From: Forficula auricularia
Taxonomy: Eukaryota; Arthropoda; Insecta; Dermaptera; Forficulidae
Direction of reading: 5' to 3'
Assembly (NCBI GenBank): GCA_024734495.1
Contig: JALMQS010000068.1
Coordinates: 1,396,075-1,460,074, forward strand
Length of the DNA stretch: 64,000 nucleotides
Position numbers and translations under genes: made by a program. Below, one piece after another: positions 20,847 to 31,788 of this stretch (the stretch's first letter is position 1; the number at the start of each line of letters is the position of its first letter). Below the pieces are notes generated by a model that saw only the letters and a list, made by a program, of their open reading frames with translations, ran no database searches and was not told where the DNA came from.

Positions 20847-21047
20847 AAGAACAAAAATTGAAGGAGACAATAAAAGAGTGTGTTTTCTGCTGGAATTATA
20901 AATTTTATTTATTTATAAAGAAACTATAGTCTCTTTATATAATAAATAAAATTTATAATTCCAGCAGAAAACACACTCTTTTATTGTCTCCTTCAATATA
21001 TAAAAATTCTGCTACTCTCGGCAAAAAAACTTTCAAGAACAAAAATT
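20847..21047. mobile_element. nested palindromic element, variant II, with 13-bp TSD
   Basis: AAGAACAAAAATT at 20847-20859 and 21035-21047 brackets an insertion of 175 bp (20860-21034). It is an almost perfect palindrome: gaaggagacaataaaagagt... runs to a centre in AAACTATAGT and back. The centre (20933-20940, ACTATAGT) is the hammerhead stem III itself, with CTGATGA and stem II missing. The right end continues asymmetrically into ctgctactctcggc and aaactttc, the family terminus. It sits at the symmetry point of the outer element. Confidence 0.8.
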
Positions 21048-21136
21048 TTCAATATCCACGTGATACTGGCTAACCCCATGAAAAATAATATTTATTTAAT
21101 TAAAAAAAGACTGATGATGAAGGGCAAGCCTTCTAA

Positions 21137-21139
<3 letters not shown>

Positions 21140-21192
<53 letters not shown>
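21140..21192. repeat. (AT)n microsatellite
   Basis: About 50 bases of uninterrupted AT alternation, replacing the expected right arm of the outer palindromic element. Confidence 0.9.
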
Positions 21193-21197
<5 letters not shown>

Positions 21198-21199
21198 TT

Positions 21200-22050
21200 G
21201 ATATATATCATAATTTTAAGTCAAGCCACTTCTTAAGGCTGACAGGAATAAATACCTATAACCTAAAAATAGCCTCGTTTTGCAACTCTTTAACACCGTG
21301 TCATTTTAAATCGAATTAAATTAGGGTTTTTTTCAAATAATTTAGGCACTCTTAAAGCCTTTAAATCAAATTTATTATTTTTAAAATTTACTAACATTTT
21401 GGCACCAGAACGAACTTTTCACGATCTTCTATTTTGTTTTTATTTCAGACATCGGAATTTAGGCAGACAGACACACAGACAACGAAATGGATAGATGAGG
21501 CTTGCAAAGTACAAGTCGGACCACACACCAAAAATTTTGTATGTATTTTATATCTTCTAAGATATTTGCGATATCATATTTGTTCTTATTTATCGTTAAT
21601 TATGAGAGAATGAGTGAATTTGTGGAATTTTTTCATAATTTTAAGACAAGCTACTTTGAAAACCGACAGATACAAAAATCACCTAAAAATTGCCACATTG
21701 GATGTCACTCAAACCGACATTAAAATATTGGAATATAAAATAAATATTACACAACATTTTAAAAATGATATACTAATATGTAACATTTTCGTGAATTTAC
21801 ATTTGTATGTAGGGACAGATTTTAATGGATGGAAACCCAATGGGTCCCTTCTGAGTATGCAATCCCTTGACTCGTTGAATTTCCAGTAAAGACAGAACCT
21901 GACCAAAAGAGAACAAATCTTCTCCAGAGAATAATAATTATTACCAAAATATAACATTCAAAAAGTTATAACTAATAGATACAAATTTCTGTATTATACC
22001 GGACGCGGTTTTATACTTTCTTTAAAAAAGAGAAAAAGTAGAAACGTTTT
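21200..22050. other. AT-rich spacer, no gene seen
   Basis: Short frames at 21502-21957 overlap on both strands and have no recognisable domain. Nothing else noted. Confidence 0.5.

Positions 22051-22053
<3 letters not shown>

Positions 22054-22121
<68 letters not shown>
22054..22121. repeat. (TA)n microsatellite
   Basis: About 68 bases of AT alternation directly abutting the left end of the next palindromic element. Confidence 0.9.
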
Positions 22122-22123
<2 letters not shown>

Positions 22124-22126
<3 letters not shown>

Positions 22127-22390
22127 GAAAGTTTTTGCCGAGAGTAGCAGAATTTTTATATATTGAAGGAGACAATAAAAGAGTGTCTTCTGCTGGAATT
22201 ATAAATTTTATTTATTTATAACGAGACTATAGTTTCGAGGGCTTTGCCCTCTTCATCAGTCTATTACAATGGATTCACAGGAATTAATTTATGAATTAAT
22301 AAAGCAAAGCCCTCAGAAACTATGGTCTGGTTATAAATAAATAAAATTTATAATTCTAGCAGAAGACACACTCTTTATTGTCTCCCTCAA
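22124..22390 (-). mobile_element. palindromic hammerhead-family element, variant II
   Basis: Begins attgaaagtttttgccgaga, runs through aggagacaataaaagagtgt and gctggaattataaattttat to a minus-strand hammerhead-like core at 22225-22259. It returns through an inverted arm ending gacacactctttattgtctc. The right arm also holds a partial plus-strand core (aaagccctcagaaactatgg, about 22304-22323), so the element is an inverted dimer of the same unit. Both sides are TA-rich, so a target duplication cannot be read. Confidence 0.75.
22225..22259 (-). ncRNA. type-I hammerhead ribozyme-like core
   Basis: Identical in layout and nearly all bases to the core at 7987-8021: CTGATGA (22259-22253), an extra A, GAGGGC-AAA-GCCCTC, GAAAC (22236-22232), TATA, GTC (22227-22225). 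Its preservation in a second independent copy supports a shared functional ancestor. The same doubts about stem I apply. Confidence 0.6.
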
Positions 22391-22529
22391 TATATATATT
22401 GGTATATAAATAATTTTGGTATTTTAATAAATGATTGATGTAGACCTAGCTACAGAGAATTTTATAGACACTATATAATTCGCCTTTTTTTTAATTCACT
22501 TTTTATTCAATTGTTTTTATTTATTTTTT

Positions 22530-23060
22530 TCTCTCTCGTGTTTTGTTTGTCTCACTTTTTCTGTAAACTGGACATAATTTGATTTCTTTAAAGAAAATCA
22601 CTCTCGCGAGATAGCGATTATGCAAGTGAATTGGTTTACGTCGAACAATCAAAAAAAGTAAGTTTAAAAAGAGAGAGAAAAAAAGAAAGAAATGAAAAAG
22701 TAAACCAAAAGCGGAGGCGAGAAGCCAGTCAAGTTGAAGCTGTGCACAGCATAGCGGAAAATTAGTTGCCTGGCCGCTTGGGAGATGGCGGGGCAGTCGC
22801 AGGAGGGCTGTTTCCTCTCCTGTTTCATCCCCCAGGAGCCACCCCTACGGCCACCTCAACCGCAATCACGCTCAAATTGTGTTTTGTTCGCTCTGTGATT
22901 TTTTACCCATTTTTTTTGTTTGTTCATTTCCCTTTCATTCGGATTACACGATTTAATTTGTTTTTTTATGTTATGTATTTTTTTGTTTTTTTTGTTTTTG
23001 AAACGCAGTCACTCCTTCTCTTGTACTCTTCCACCCCCGGTTAGGTAGTCAAGTCGTAGT
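22530..23060. other. mixed GC-richer region with purine/pyrimidine tracts
   Basis: It contains ctcgcgagatagcgattatg, a long purine run (about 22660-22700) and a GC-rich core at 22710-22880. The 92-codon plus frame here is T-rich and hydrophobic by composition only. Possible regulatory or conserved element; not demonstrable from sequence alone. Confidence 0.25.
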
Positions 23061-23702
23061 CTTTTTATTCGAGAGTAAATTACCTGCCATTTGTCATCGA
23101 TCGAAAATACAAATAACAAGCGACAGGATTTATTTCGATTCAGTTCAAATAATATTTTATATACTTGTCACTTGAAATAATATTTTATTTAATATTCTTT
23201 ATTTTGTTTCGTTTTAAAAAATCGATTTGTTAGATATATATCTATTAATATCAGTTTAATCATTTGATTAGTAAATGTTTGAAGAAATTGTTTTCTATAG
23301 AAGAAAACAAATTCACCCAAAAAATAAAATAAAATTTTAGGCATCAAAATCAAAAAAACAAACAAACGGGGAATGAAAAGAAATTTTAGTTGGTTTAATC
23401 AATAAGAAACCATAAGTAAATATGTATAAATATATATATATTGAAAAACCAAAATTTAAAAAAAAAATAGTTTTCAAATAAAATTATTAGATTAGATTGA
23501 TTTTAGTTTCCCAAGGAGTCGCTTCCTCGGAAGCAGAACCAGAGTATTAAACTTATAAATTAGTCTGAACCATAGACCCTAAATTCTTCGGATTCGTATA
23601 TAGGTATACTATACAGTATGTACAGCTAGAAAATTCTACTCGAAGTATAGGTACTTAACGCAATTGTAAAATCCTCTGAAAAATTATTGAGTATATATGA
23701 CG

Positions 23703-24240
23703 CAGTGGCGTGCGGTCCATGGATGCTGTGGATGAGCCGCATCCCTAAAATTTCAAACATTAAGAGTATTTTATTAAATATATAAGGTCCACTTCAAAAT
23801 TTCAGAAGGATCTTTAATCTTATTATCCGTTATTTCAAATATTTCTATAAAAAAACATTTTTGTTTTGCAAAGTACACATATTGGTTCTTGAAATGAAAT
23901 AAAATTCTTGTATAGTTTCAAGGGGCAATTAAAATGAATGATTTTTCCAAAAAGGGCGCGGATAGAAAGTGTCAAGTCCCTGTCAGGTATATCTTCCAGT
24001 TCAAGCATTTCAAAGACAAGTTAAGACGAGTTTTATCGAATAAAAATTGTTCTCGCTTAGGAACTATTAAAATAGTAATAATACAAAAAAAAAAGAATAA
24101 ATAAAGTTGATTCGGGTATTTTTAGACTAATCCATTTATAAGAACTCTCTTACCCTCACTCACACAAAGTAGTATCTGTTTGGGGCGAACCAGAAATAAA
24201 GGGATGCTTAATGGAAAAAATAAAATAATTTTATCAAGTT
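23703..24240. mobile_element. hAT-like non-autonomous element, copy 2 (truncated)
   Basis: The start CAGTGGCGTGCGGTCCATGG aligns in reverse orientation to the right part of the element at 6144-6945. Shared blocks include gatctttaatcttattatcc-like and tttcaaggggcaattaaaat-like words. An internal part is missing, and homology fades after about 24200 before the opposite terminus. Confidence 0.6.
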
Positions 24241-24393
24241 CTATTTTTTTTTTCTTATTTATTTATTTTTTATTAAAAAATCAAATTTTTTTCCTGAGAT
24301 GAATATTCCGCAATGAATTTTAGCTAAAGTGCTTTTATTAAAAAAAAAATCATTTCAAAAATCAAAAGACAAAGAAATTCAGCAAAAATTGAT

Positions 24394-24890
24394 ATTTTTT
24401 TTTTTTTTTTTTTTTTAATGCAATCGAATGCAAGAAAGGGTGCGCCAGTAAAGATGCAGCTCCTATGGATCTCGAAAGACCCTTGCATTACCGAAGAGAA
24501 AGGAAAGTTGATTAAGTGAGAGGTTGTAGACGTAGGTGTCTCTGCACTCCGGTTTTGAAGGTTTGAAGATTATAGGTGCTGGGAAAGATGGAGGCTGAGA
24601 GAGAGTTCCAGTTCCTTGAAGTCATGGGGATATATGTATTGGCGAATGAAGTGGTCCGGCACTTTTCTAAATTGACCGCGAAAGAGTGTTGGGAGTCGGC
24701 AAAACGCGTGCTACGTGCAAAGCATGCTTTGGGGGGAATTATTGATTTTATCTCATCAGAGCACCTGCCGTGATAGTCTCTATAGAAAAGGGAAAGGGCA
24801 GAGACATTTCTTCGATGAGCGAATGATCGAATTAGTTGAAAATAAAATTTCTTCATTAGCGAAATTGTTTTCTTTGACAATTATTTTTTT
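24394..24890 (-). mobile_element. 5'-truncated CR1/jockey-type LINE 3' end with poly(A)
   Basis: Minus-strand order: about 120 codons of the C-terminus of a reverse transcriptase polyprotein, a 3' UTR of about 90 bases (24511-24420), then a tail of about 22 A (24394-24415). The 5' boundary is near 24820-24890. No target duplication was found by eye. Confidence 0.75.
24512..24880 (-). pseudogene. LINE reverse transcriptase C-terminal fragment
   Basis: The 122-codon frame carries the conserved tail seen in many insect CR1/jockey-superfamily ORF2 proteins: HRRNVSALSLFYRDYHG, a CSDEI...PP block, STRFADSQHSF, RTTSFANTYIP and RNWNSLSASIFPSTYNLQTF. The family's full ORF2 is roughly 900-1000 residues, so only the last tenth or so is present. 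No endonuclease, FADD or other catalytic motif remains. The first ~25 residues are probably flanking DNA read in frame. Non-functional. Confidence 0.75.
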
Positions 24891-24899
24891 CTTTATTGT

Positions 24900-26175
24900 A
24901 TTGTAAATTATTTATATAAGGTGATTTTTTTCCTTCATTTGTTGTTCTATCAATAATACGTTTCGATTATTAAGCTGATTAAAATCTCAAGCGAAAGTTG
25001 ATCAGCTTCCGAATTTTTGAATTTTATTTAATAAATAAATCATAAAAAAAAATAATAATTTTTTTTTTAATAAATAAGTTATTTAACGCGGTCAATTTGT
25101 TTTTAATTTATTAATTTTTATCTTTTATTTTAAAGTATTTTTTGTTTAGATTTTTTTGCCCCTTGAAGGTTGCAACCAAAACGACGCGTCTCGTCTTAAA
25201 CTGCTCTTTTGGTCTCTAGATGAGTTATTTTTGGCAAAATTATCTGTTCCGAAAATTCAACCTAAATTAATACTACAGTATGGCACTGGCACCATGAGGT
25301 GAGTTCTTTTTATTACTATAGGTATAATATGGTCTCTTAGACGTTCACCTTGATGAATGACCGAACATAATACTTTACCTTATACTATATAAGACTACAC
25401 TACACTATGGATAGACTACATAACTATATAATTATATAAGACCACACTACACTACACTATGGATAAAATAATCATACACTTAGTTTGAAAAAAACAGCAA
25501 CATTGATTTGATTTATGAGAATCTATTTAAGGGTAGTATAGTAGATAAAAAGCTGAAATTCAGCGAAAAGGCTTGTATTAATAAAAGTGATCCTTTATAC
25601 CAAGTTTGATAGTCAGCTCACACTTTCCACTGGTAAAAGAAGTACCAAGTGTATTGAGTAAAAATAACGAATAAATTAAAAAATCTTATAATTCTAGTTT
25701 CTGGCCAAAATCACAATAGGAGTGATCTCTAAATAAATAAAATTAAAACTTGGATGTAAAATCAAGCAAATTCACTCTCCTGATATCTATTGGCAGAAAA
25801 TTAACCGAGAAACAAAATCTTTTTTTATGATTACATTTACTTTCACGTTAACTATTCTCAATAAAATGTTTAGATTTAAATATTAAATGAAAAAGTTTGG
25901 ATAATTTGGTAATTTTTAATATACAAGCGGTTCCTTAAATTATACTACACCATATTAAAAAAAACACTTGCGATTTTTTTAGCCTTCTTTGATTGGATCC
26001 TTTCTATTTCAAATGTAATTTAATAATATAAATTATTTCGATTGAGTAATATATTGATGAAAGCCTTTCAATTAAAAACCTTCTCCACTTTCATTGAATA
26101 ATTAATTATCATATATTTGACAGAATTATTTATCAAATAGAAAATAGTGCAACGATAAAATTAGAATATAGTAAC
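24900..26175. other. AT-rich spacer, no gene seen
   Basis: Nothing recognisable apart from a short less AT-rich patch around 25165-25260 and a local repeat of actacactacactatgga-like words near 25390-25460. Confidence 0.5.
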
Positions 26176-26177
26176 AT

Positions 26178-26385
26178 CAAAAAAAAAAAAAAAAAAAAAA
26201 ATTTTGCGGCTTTTCGGCCTTTCCAACCATAAGCCAATCTTACGATACCATTTTATTTTTTAGACCTTGTTCCCTACTCCGGGGGTTAGATTTTAGCCGA
26301 ATGCCTCGAGTCGGATTCGAACTCGGTCCACTTTGGTTAGCAGGACGATTACGCTACCGATTAGCCCATCCGACCCCCCCATAAA
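26178..26385 (-). mobile_element. tRNA-derived SINE, best-preserved copy
   Basis: On the minus strand the head reads GTCGGATGGGCTAATCGGTA, an anticodon-like loop cctgctaacc (GCT), then AGTTCGAATCC, a near-perfect pol III box B (26323-26313). Box A-like TGGGCTAATCGG lies at 26368-26357. The tRNA-unrelated body follows (attcggctaaaatctaaccc...), ending in gccgaaaagccgcaaaa. On this strand the end is a run of more than 20 T rather than A. Two decayed relatives lie at 35391-35545 and 44191-44278. Confidence 0.75.
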
Positions 26386-26784
26386 ATATTTATTATTAGA
26401 GATATGGAGTTGAACAATAACCTCAACAATAATAGCGCAACTACATGAAACTGGTTGAATTGATGTTCAATGATTTAAACACCTAGGTAACAAAATTAAT
26501 CATGCTTTCCAAGGGATTCTAATCATTTAATTAAAATCATGCATTAAAACTTGAGTATTATTTTTTATTAATTTGTCACTAAAACATAAATCTATAAAAC
26601 AAATATTATTGCATCACAAAATATGGAATCCTGCCTAAGAAAAAAATAGAATAAAAGCCAGATTGACTTCATTTATACAACAAATCCAAATTAACAATTT
26701 TGAAATAAAAAAAAAAAAAAAAAAAAACTGTTTCTTTATAAGTATAGGTATAATTCATAAAGCGACTTTTTACTTTACTACACA

Positions 26785-27448
26785 GGGTATGGTCAAGTAT
26801 TGTAATCGTGCATGAAAAAAGTGTTTTCTTTTCCTTCTTTTTTTGAAAATATCTGAAACTATTTTGATTAAAAAAATTGAGTGAAACCATGGCATTTCGT
26901 TCTACAAAAAAGCTCTTATAAGTGAAGATCGAAAAAATTATATTTTTTGAGATAATAATTGTTTTGTCAAAATGTCTGTTAGTTAGTCTGTTATTCTGTT
27001 AGTCTGTGCATTACCAAATTTTGGGGATAAGTTCTAGCTCAAAAACTAGTGTGAATATCAAAACCAAATTTCACAGGTAGTTTTGGTCCATTGAGATTAA
27101 GAGCTGATTAGATTTTGGTGCATTTCGACCCAAAATTAAGGGGTGGAGGTGGGTTAAAAATGAAAAATGTAGGCCATTTGAGCAAGCTCAACCAAATTCT
27201 TGCATACATAATCAGTGGGACCCCAGAAGTCTAAAAATGCAAAAACTAACGGCCCAAAGGGGGGTCAAAGAATGAAATTCTTTGCCATTTACCAAACTGC
27301 CCAAATTTTGTATACATATTCAGTGGGACCCCAGAAGTCTAAAATGCAAAAACTAACCTCTCTGACTTACATGATTTAAATAATTTTATTAAATATTAAA
27401 TATAAGTGAGGAGCCACGTTGTATGGTAAAGTCAAGTGGATGGCCACA
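26785..27448 (-). repeat. minisatellite-bearing dispersed element, copy 2
   Basis: Inverted relative to copies at 19204 and 30062. Its + strand begins ggtatggtcaagtattgtaa, and the far end reads tggtaaagtcaagtggatgg. Inside are two tandem units of about 100 bp containing agtgggaccccagaagtcta and gcaaaaactaac. No protein frame. It may be a non-autonomous transposon of unknown class. Confidence 0.65.
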
Positions 27449-28141
27449 TCAGAAGATGTCAGCTTATTTTCTTTATTTAAAATTTTTTGTAATTTCCAAT
27501 GATAAAGAGAGAAATTCTCCCGAAATGTTTGGGATTTTAATAAACGTTTGAAGATTGTTTTTTACAAAAGATTAGTATTTATTTATAATAAATTTATTTT
27601 TAATCAAGCATGCAGAATCTTCGGAAAAATTCACAAATTATAGAAGTATATTAATTTTTGAGAACCGACTCCAATTCATAAATATGATTTAATTTTAGCT
27701 CACTAGAGAAATACATAAGAGTGATCAGTGTTAGTATTTATCGAATTATAATATTTGAAGATTATTGACTCATTACAGCGACTCGAGTCTTGGAAATTTT
27801 TTCCACTTTTTTCATGAACTAACAAATGTGCGGGGTGGGGGCTGTACTTTCATTAGAATCCGATCGAGGAAAATAGGTGTGGATAAATTATCTAACTTCT
27901 TCCTTTATAGCGAAGGAAATGCAAGTCAAGATCTGTTCAGTCTATTAAAGATTCAATTTTTAATTTTTATTATTCTTGGAATGGCCTTTTGCTTTTGGAT
28001 CAAATTTTATCTCGTGTAGTAGAGAAAGTAAATATTTAATTGAACTTCAATAAAATTCAGACAATAATGTGAAAATAATACTTGTTCTGCCTGGCGAACG
28101 TACTGGGTCGTGAAAAAGTTTTTCTTTTTTCTTCATTTTTA
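27449..28141. other. non-coding spacer
   Basis: AT-rich. The 84-codon plus frame (27765-28019) has no recognisable domain. Nothing else noted. Confidence 0.45.
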
Positions 28142-28150
28142 TCATTCAAT

Positions 28151-28904
28151 CATCATCATCATCATCATTGAGTATACAGTCCTAAGACTGGTTTGATGCA
28201 ACAATCCGTCTCCACTCGACTCTGTCCTCCGCCAGCTGTTTGACCTCTCTAAATGTCTGGCATCCCATATCCCCAATTATTTGGTTGTAATATTCTAATC
28301 TGGGTCTTCCCTTCCCTTTTCTTTCCCACCTCCCCCTCCAAGATATCCCTAAGCAGTCCCCCATGTCTCAGTGTGTGCCCCATCATCTGACCTCTTCTCT
28401 TCTTCAGACTCTTCCACAAGGTTCTTCTTTCTCCGATTCTTCCAAGAACTTCTTCATTTGTAATTTTATCCATCCATTTGATATTCATCATTCTTCTGTA
28501 GCACCACATTTCGAAAGCCTCCAATCTCTTCTCTCCGCTTTCCAATTGTCCAGGTTTCACACCCGTACATGGCTATGCTCCATACATATGTCTTCAATAG
28601 CAACTTCCTGTTTGCTAAGCTGATTGAGGAGGAGCATAGTAGTTTTTGTTTTGAATTAAACCCCATTTTTGCTTGGGCAATTCTTGATTTAATTTCGTTT
28701 TCGCTCCTCCCATCCCATGTTATTTTACTTCCTAGGTAGCGGAATTCCTTAACTCCTTCTAGGTTTTCTTGGTTAATTTTGATGCATTCCTGTCTCGTTT
28801 GTTCTTTTTTTGTACATACTAGGAACTTGGTTTTATTCTTGTTTATTTTCATTTTGATTTCTTCTATTAGGATTTGGTTAATTCCATTCAGAGCGTCCTC
28901 TAAT
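28151..28904 (-). pseudogene. RTE-like non-LTR retrotransposon, 5'-truncated copy 2
   Basis: Closely similar to copy 1 at 18119-19128 but shorter and without the MITE. The minus strand covers the region after the FADD box (NGINQILIEEIKMKINKNK, then the ETWT and FEMWCYRRMMNIKW blocks) to the natural C-terminus, which contains GRPRLEYYNQIIGDMGCQT and ends at TAG (28182-28184). A short 3' UTR and (TGA)n tail follow. Two indels break the frame near 28500 and 28310. TCATTCAAT at 28142-28150 and 28905-28913 is the likely target duplication. Confidence 0.8.
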
Positions 28905-28913
28905 TCATTCAAT

Positions 28914-29745
28914 AGAAAATCTAAATTCATAAAAAGAAATTGTGTTAGAAAGTTTGTTCTGAATCCAAATTTTTATATTTACTGTGTGTCGCGAGTGTTT
29001 TTGTTAAATAATTAAAATTGCATGCGTTTTGTAACTTTGAAATAGTATTTGTAATTATTTTTTTTTTTTGTATCATACGACTTTTACTTTTTTTTTTATT
29101 TTTCTTATTTAGGTGTGTGAAAATGATTCCAGATATTTTTAGTGTGCCATCAGCACATAAAAGGTTGAAAAGTTTCACTTTCTCCAATTATTATTAGGAT
29201 TACCTAAACCTATCTGTAAAATTTATTAATATTTGACTATTTAAATATAAAATTTAATACTTTTATATTTTTATTAATTTCTAAGTTTCTAATGATAAAA
29301 TTCTAATCAATCATATTCTTAAAAAAATTTGTTTTCATTAATTTTTTTAGATTGTCAAGTCGCGTATTTCTTTTCCTTTGTTGCTGAATCTTATTAAAAA
29401 AGTGCTAAACTTTAAACGACTTTGATAAGAAAAAACTTCTATTGTTTTGTATTCGAATTGAACTTACAAGTAGTATTACAATTTCATTTAAAAATACGCA
29501 TTTCTTTTTATAAAATAATTTTCTCGTTTAGCTCTGATTTAGTCTAATTTTGAATTCTATCTTATTTCTGTTATTAGATTAAGCGAATGAAAAGAAAAGT
29601 GGAAAATTCGATTTAACGAAATTGAAAGAACGTTGAAAGTTTTCTTAAAAAAATAAATAAATAAATAAACAATTCAAATCCAAGACAAGAAACAAAAGAA
29701 TAATAGGAGATTAATTTGTTGGCATTCCAGGTAATCAAACTTGAT
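28914..29745. other. AT-rich spacer, no gene seen
   Basis: No recognisable element; short frames only. Confidence 0.5.
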
Positions 29746-29749
29746 CAAT

Positions 29750-30010
29750 TTGTTGCCATTGCGGGTTGAGGGTTGAGGGTTGAGGGTTGAGCGGGGTGAA
29801 TCTTCCCCCGGCCGGGTGGGCAGATGGCAGACAGCCGTTTCTAATCAAAGTGGAGGCGCCTAATTCCCGAGCGCAGCCGGCAACCACCAATCCCATCCAC
29901 CGCGATCATTCTTCACGAAAATCCTCCAGGAGATTACCATGATATACCTGGTGTCCTTAAGCCACACGTCCGCTTTGTTTTTAATTGTTTCCCGAAAGTT
30001 AACAAATTTC
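29750..30010. other. GC-richer island with GGTTGAG heptamer repeats
   Basis: Four tandem copies of GGTTGAG (29764-29791) introduce a GC-rich block (cccccggccgggtgggcaga, gcgcctaattcccgagcgca) followed by mixed-complexity sequence to about 30010. Candidate conserved or regulatory element; no protein domain in either strand. Confidence 0.35.
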
Positions 30011-30061
30011 TCGAGAAAATATGCAATGTTGATCATATATAAAATAAGTTGACGTGTTCGA

Positions 30062-30899
30062 TGTGGCCATCTCACTTGACTTTACCATACAACCTGGCAG
30101 AGGCCAGCTCTCACTTATATTTAATATTTAATTAAATTATTTATAATCATGTAGGATGGGGGGTTAGTTTTTGCATTTTTAGATTACTGTGAGCCCACTG
30201 ATTATGTATACAAAATTTGGTTGAGTTTGGAACACGAGCCTATATTTTCATTTTGTCCCCCCCCCCCCCCCCCATACACACTTTCGGCGTGTTAGTTTTT
30301 CCATTTTTAGACTCTGGGGTCGCACTGACTATATATACAACATTTGCGCTGAGTTTGGGTACTGGAGCCTATATTTTCATTTTTTTACCTTTCCAACCCC
30401 CTCCCCCCACCAATTTTGGGCGGTTAGTTTTTGCATTTTTAGACTTCAGGGGTCGCACTGATTATGTAAAACAAAATTTGGTTGAGTTTATCGGATAGCC
30501 TGGATCTTTAATTTTTATACTCCTCCACCCTCCTTAATTCTTGGGTCGATATGCACCAAAATCTAATCAGCTCTTAATCTCAATGGACTGCAAACTACGT
30601 GAAATTTGGTTTCAGATCATTCACTAGTTTTTGAGCTAGCTTGTCCACAAAATGTTTTAACGCACAGACTAACAACCAGATAATCAGACTAACTAACAGA
30701 CATTTTGACAAATCAATTATTATCTAAAATATAATTTTTTCTATGTTCACTTATTATAGGCTTTTTGTAGACCGAAATGCCATGGTTTCAAACAATTTTT
30801 TCAATCAAATACACTTTCAGCCGATTTTTGAGATATTTCGAAAAAAATGAAGGAAAACCCACTTTTTTCATGCACGATTACAATACTTGACCATACCTT
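30062..30899 (+). repeat. minisatellite-bearing dispersed element, copy 3 (longest)
   Basis: Begins tgtggccatctcacttgact and ends catgcacgattacaatactt-gaccatacc. Three tandem units of about 110 bp (near 30158, 30285 and 30420) share gttagtttttgcatttttag and a gtcgcactgattatgta-like word. One unit contains a run of about 18 C (near 30248). The frame at 30217-30498 is only a translation of this repeat. Copy 2 lies inverted 2.6 kb to the left. Confidence 0.65.
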
Positions 30900-31571
30900 G
30901 TATGATCAAGTAATAGATCGAGTTTGACAGGTAATTCCTAATCCACTGATCAAATAAAGATACATGACAAGTCTATTAATATGTTTTTATCCTTACATAT
31001 TTCTGATTTATTTATATAAAAATAATAATATAATTATTTTGTTTTAATTATGAGGTAGGTATAGCTCTAATCCTAAGTGATCAGGATAATCAACTTTTAC
31101 CATGTTCATCAGAAAAATAAGAACAAGTGAGTCACTCAGAGCTAAAGTGGATCAAGTTCATAAATGATAGTTTCGAGATAATCAAAGTTAAGTTTATTAA
31201 CTCTAGATCAGTGGTTCTTGACCTTTTTTAGTCGCGACCCTTAAAATCAGAAAGTATATTTGCGGCCCCCTCAAAATTCCAAGATATTTTCTCGGCCAGT
31301 AACCCCCCCCCCCCCTCCACCATAAGGTAACATACTCTTCAATTACTCGTACAAAAAACTCTCAAATGTAACGATAATTAATAAATAAATCAAAAGTAGA
31401 ACTTGACATAACATTTATATATGTATATTTTTAATGTTTTTTAATGAAAAAAAATGCTTTATCAGATTGTCAATAATAACATATTTCTTAAAAATAAGTA
31501 TATTTGCAAATGAAAGTAAATTTGCTCTAGTATAAAAATTGTAAACATGTAGACTTATAAAAAATATCAAC

Positions 31572-31730
31572 ATGGTTTTATTCACAAAGAGAAACAAAGA
31601 GGTTGTCCTCTGCTTGATGCAAATAAACATACACACATATATATCGAGATGATATATCTGTATATACTATTTATTTATTTTTATTTATATTATATTTATT
31701 TATTTATATTATATTATATTTATTTTTATT

Positions 31731-31788
<58 letters not shown>

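Larger units (their letters stand above)
20600..21192. mobile_element. palindromic hammerhead-family element, variant I, host of a nested copy
   Basis: Begins aattgaaaag...accgagagtagcagagttg, runs through a cctctgcttgatgcaattaa block and a minus-strand hammerhead-like core (20748-20782), then tcagccttttttaattataa. After a nested insertion it continues as the inverted partner (aatatttatttaattaaaaa, then agactgatgatga, 21109-21120) and collapses into an (AT)n tract. The two halves are an inverted dimer about the insertion point. No coding sequence. Confidence 0.7.

Noticed and set aside
22766..23044. 92-codon plus frame with hydrophobic tail
   Set aside because: Phe-rich tail comes from T-runs; no signal for translation or family.
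26300..26385. Functional tRNA gene (GCT anticodon-like loop)
   Set aside because: Acceptor and T-arm pairing is incomplete, a SINE body follows, and relatives occur elsewhere, so it is a tRNA-derived SINE head.
29764..29791. Telomere-like GGTTGAG repeats
   Set aside because: Only four copies of a 7-mer that is not the insect TTAGG repeat; more likely a local minisatellite.
30217..30498. 93-codon plus frame with proline-rich stretches
   Set aside because: It is the translation of ~110-bp tandem units and a C-run in a dispersed repeat.
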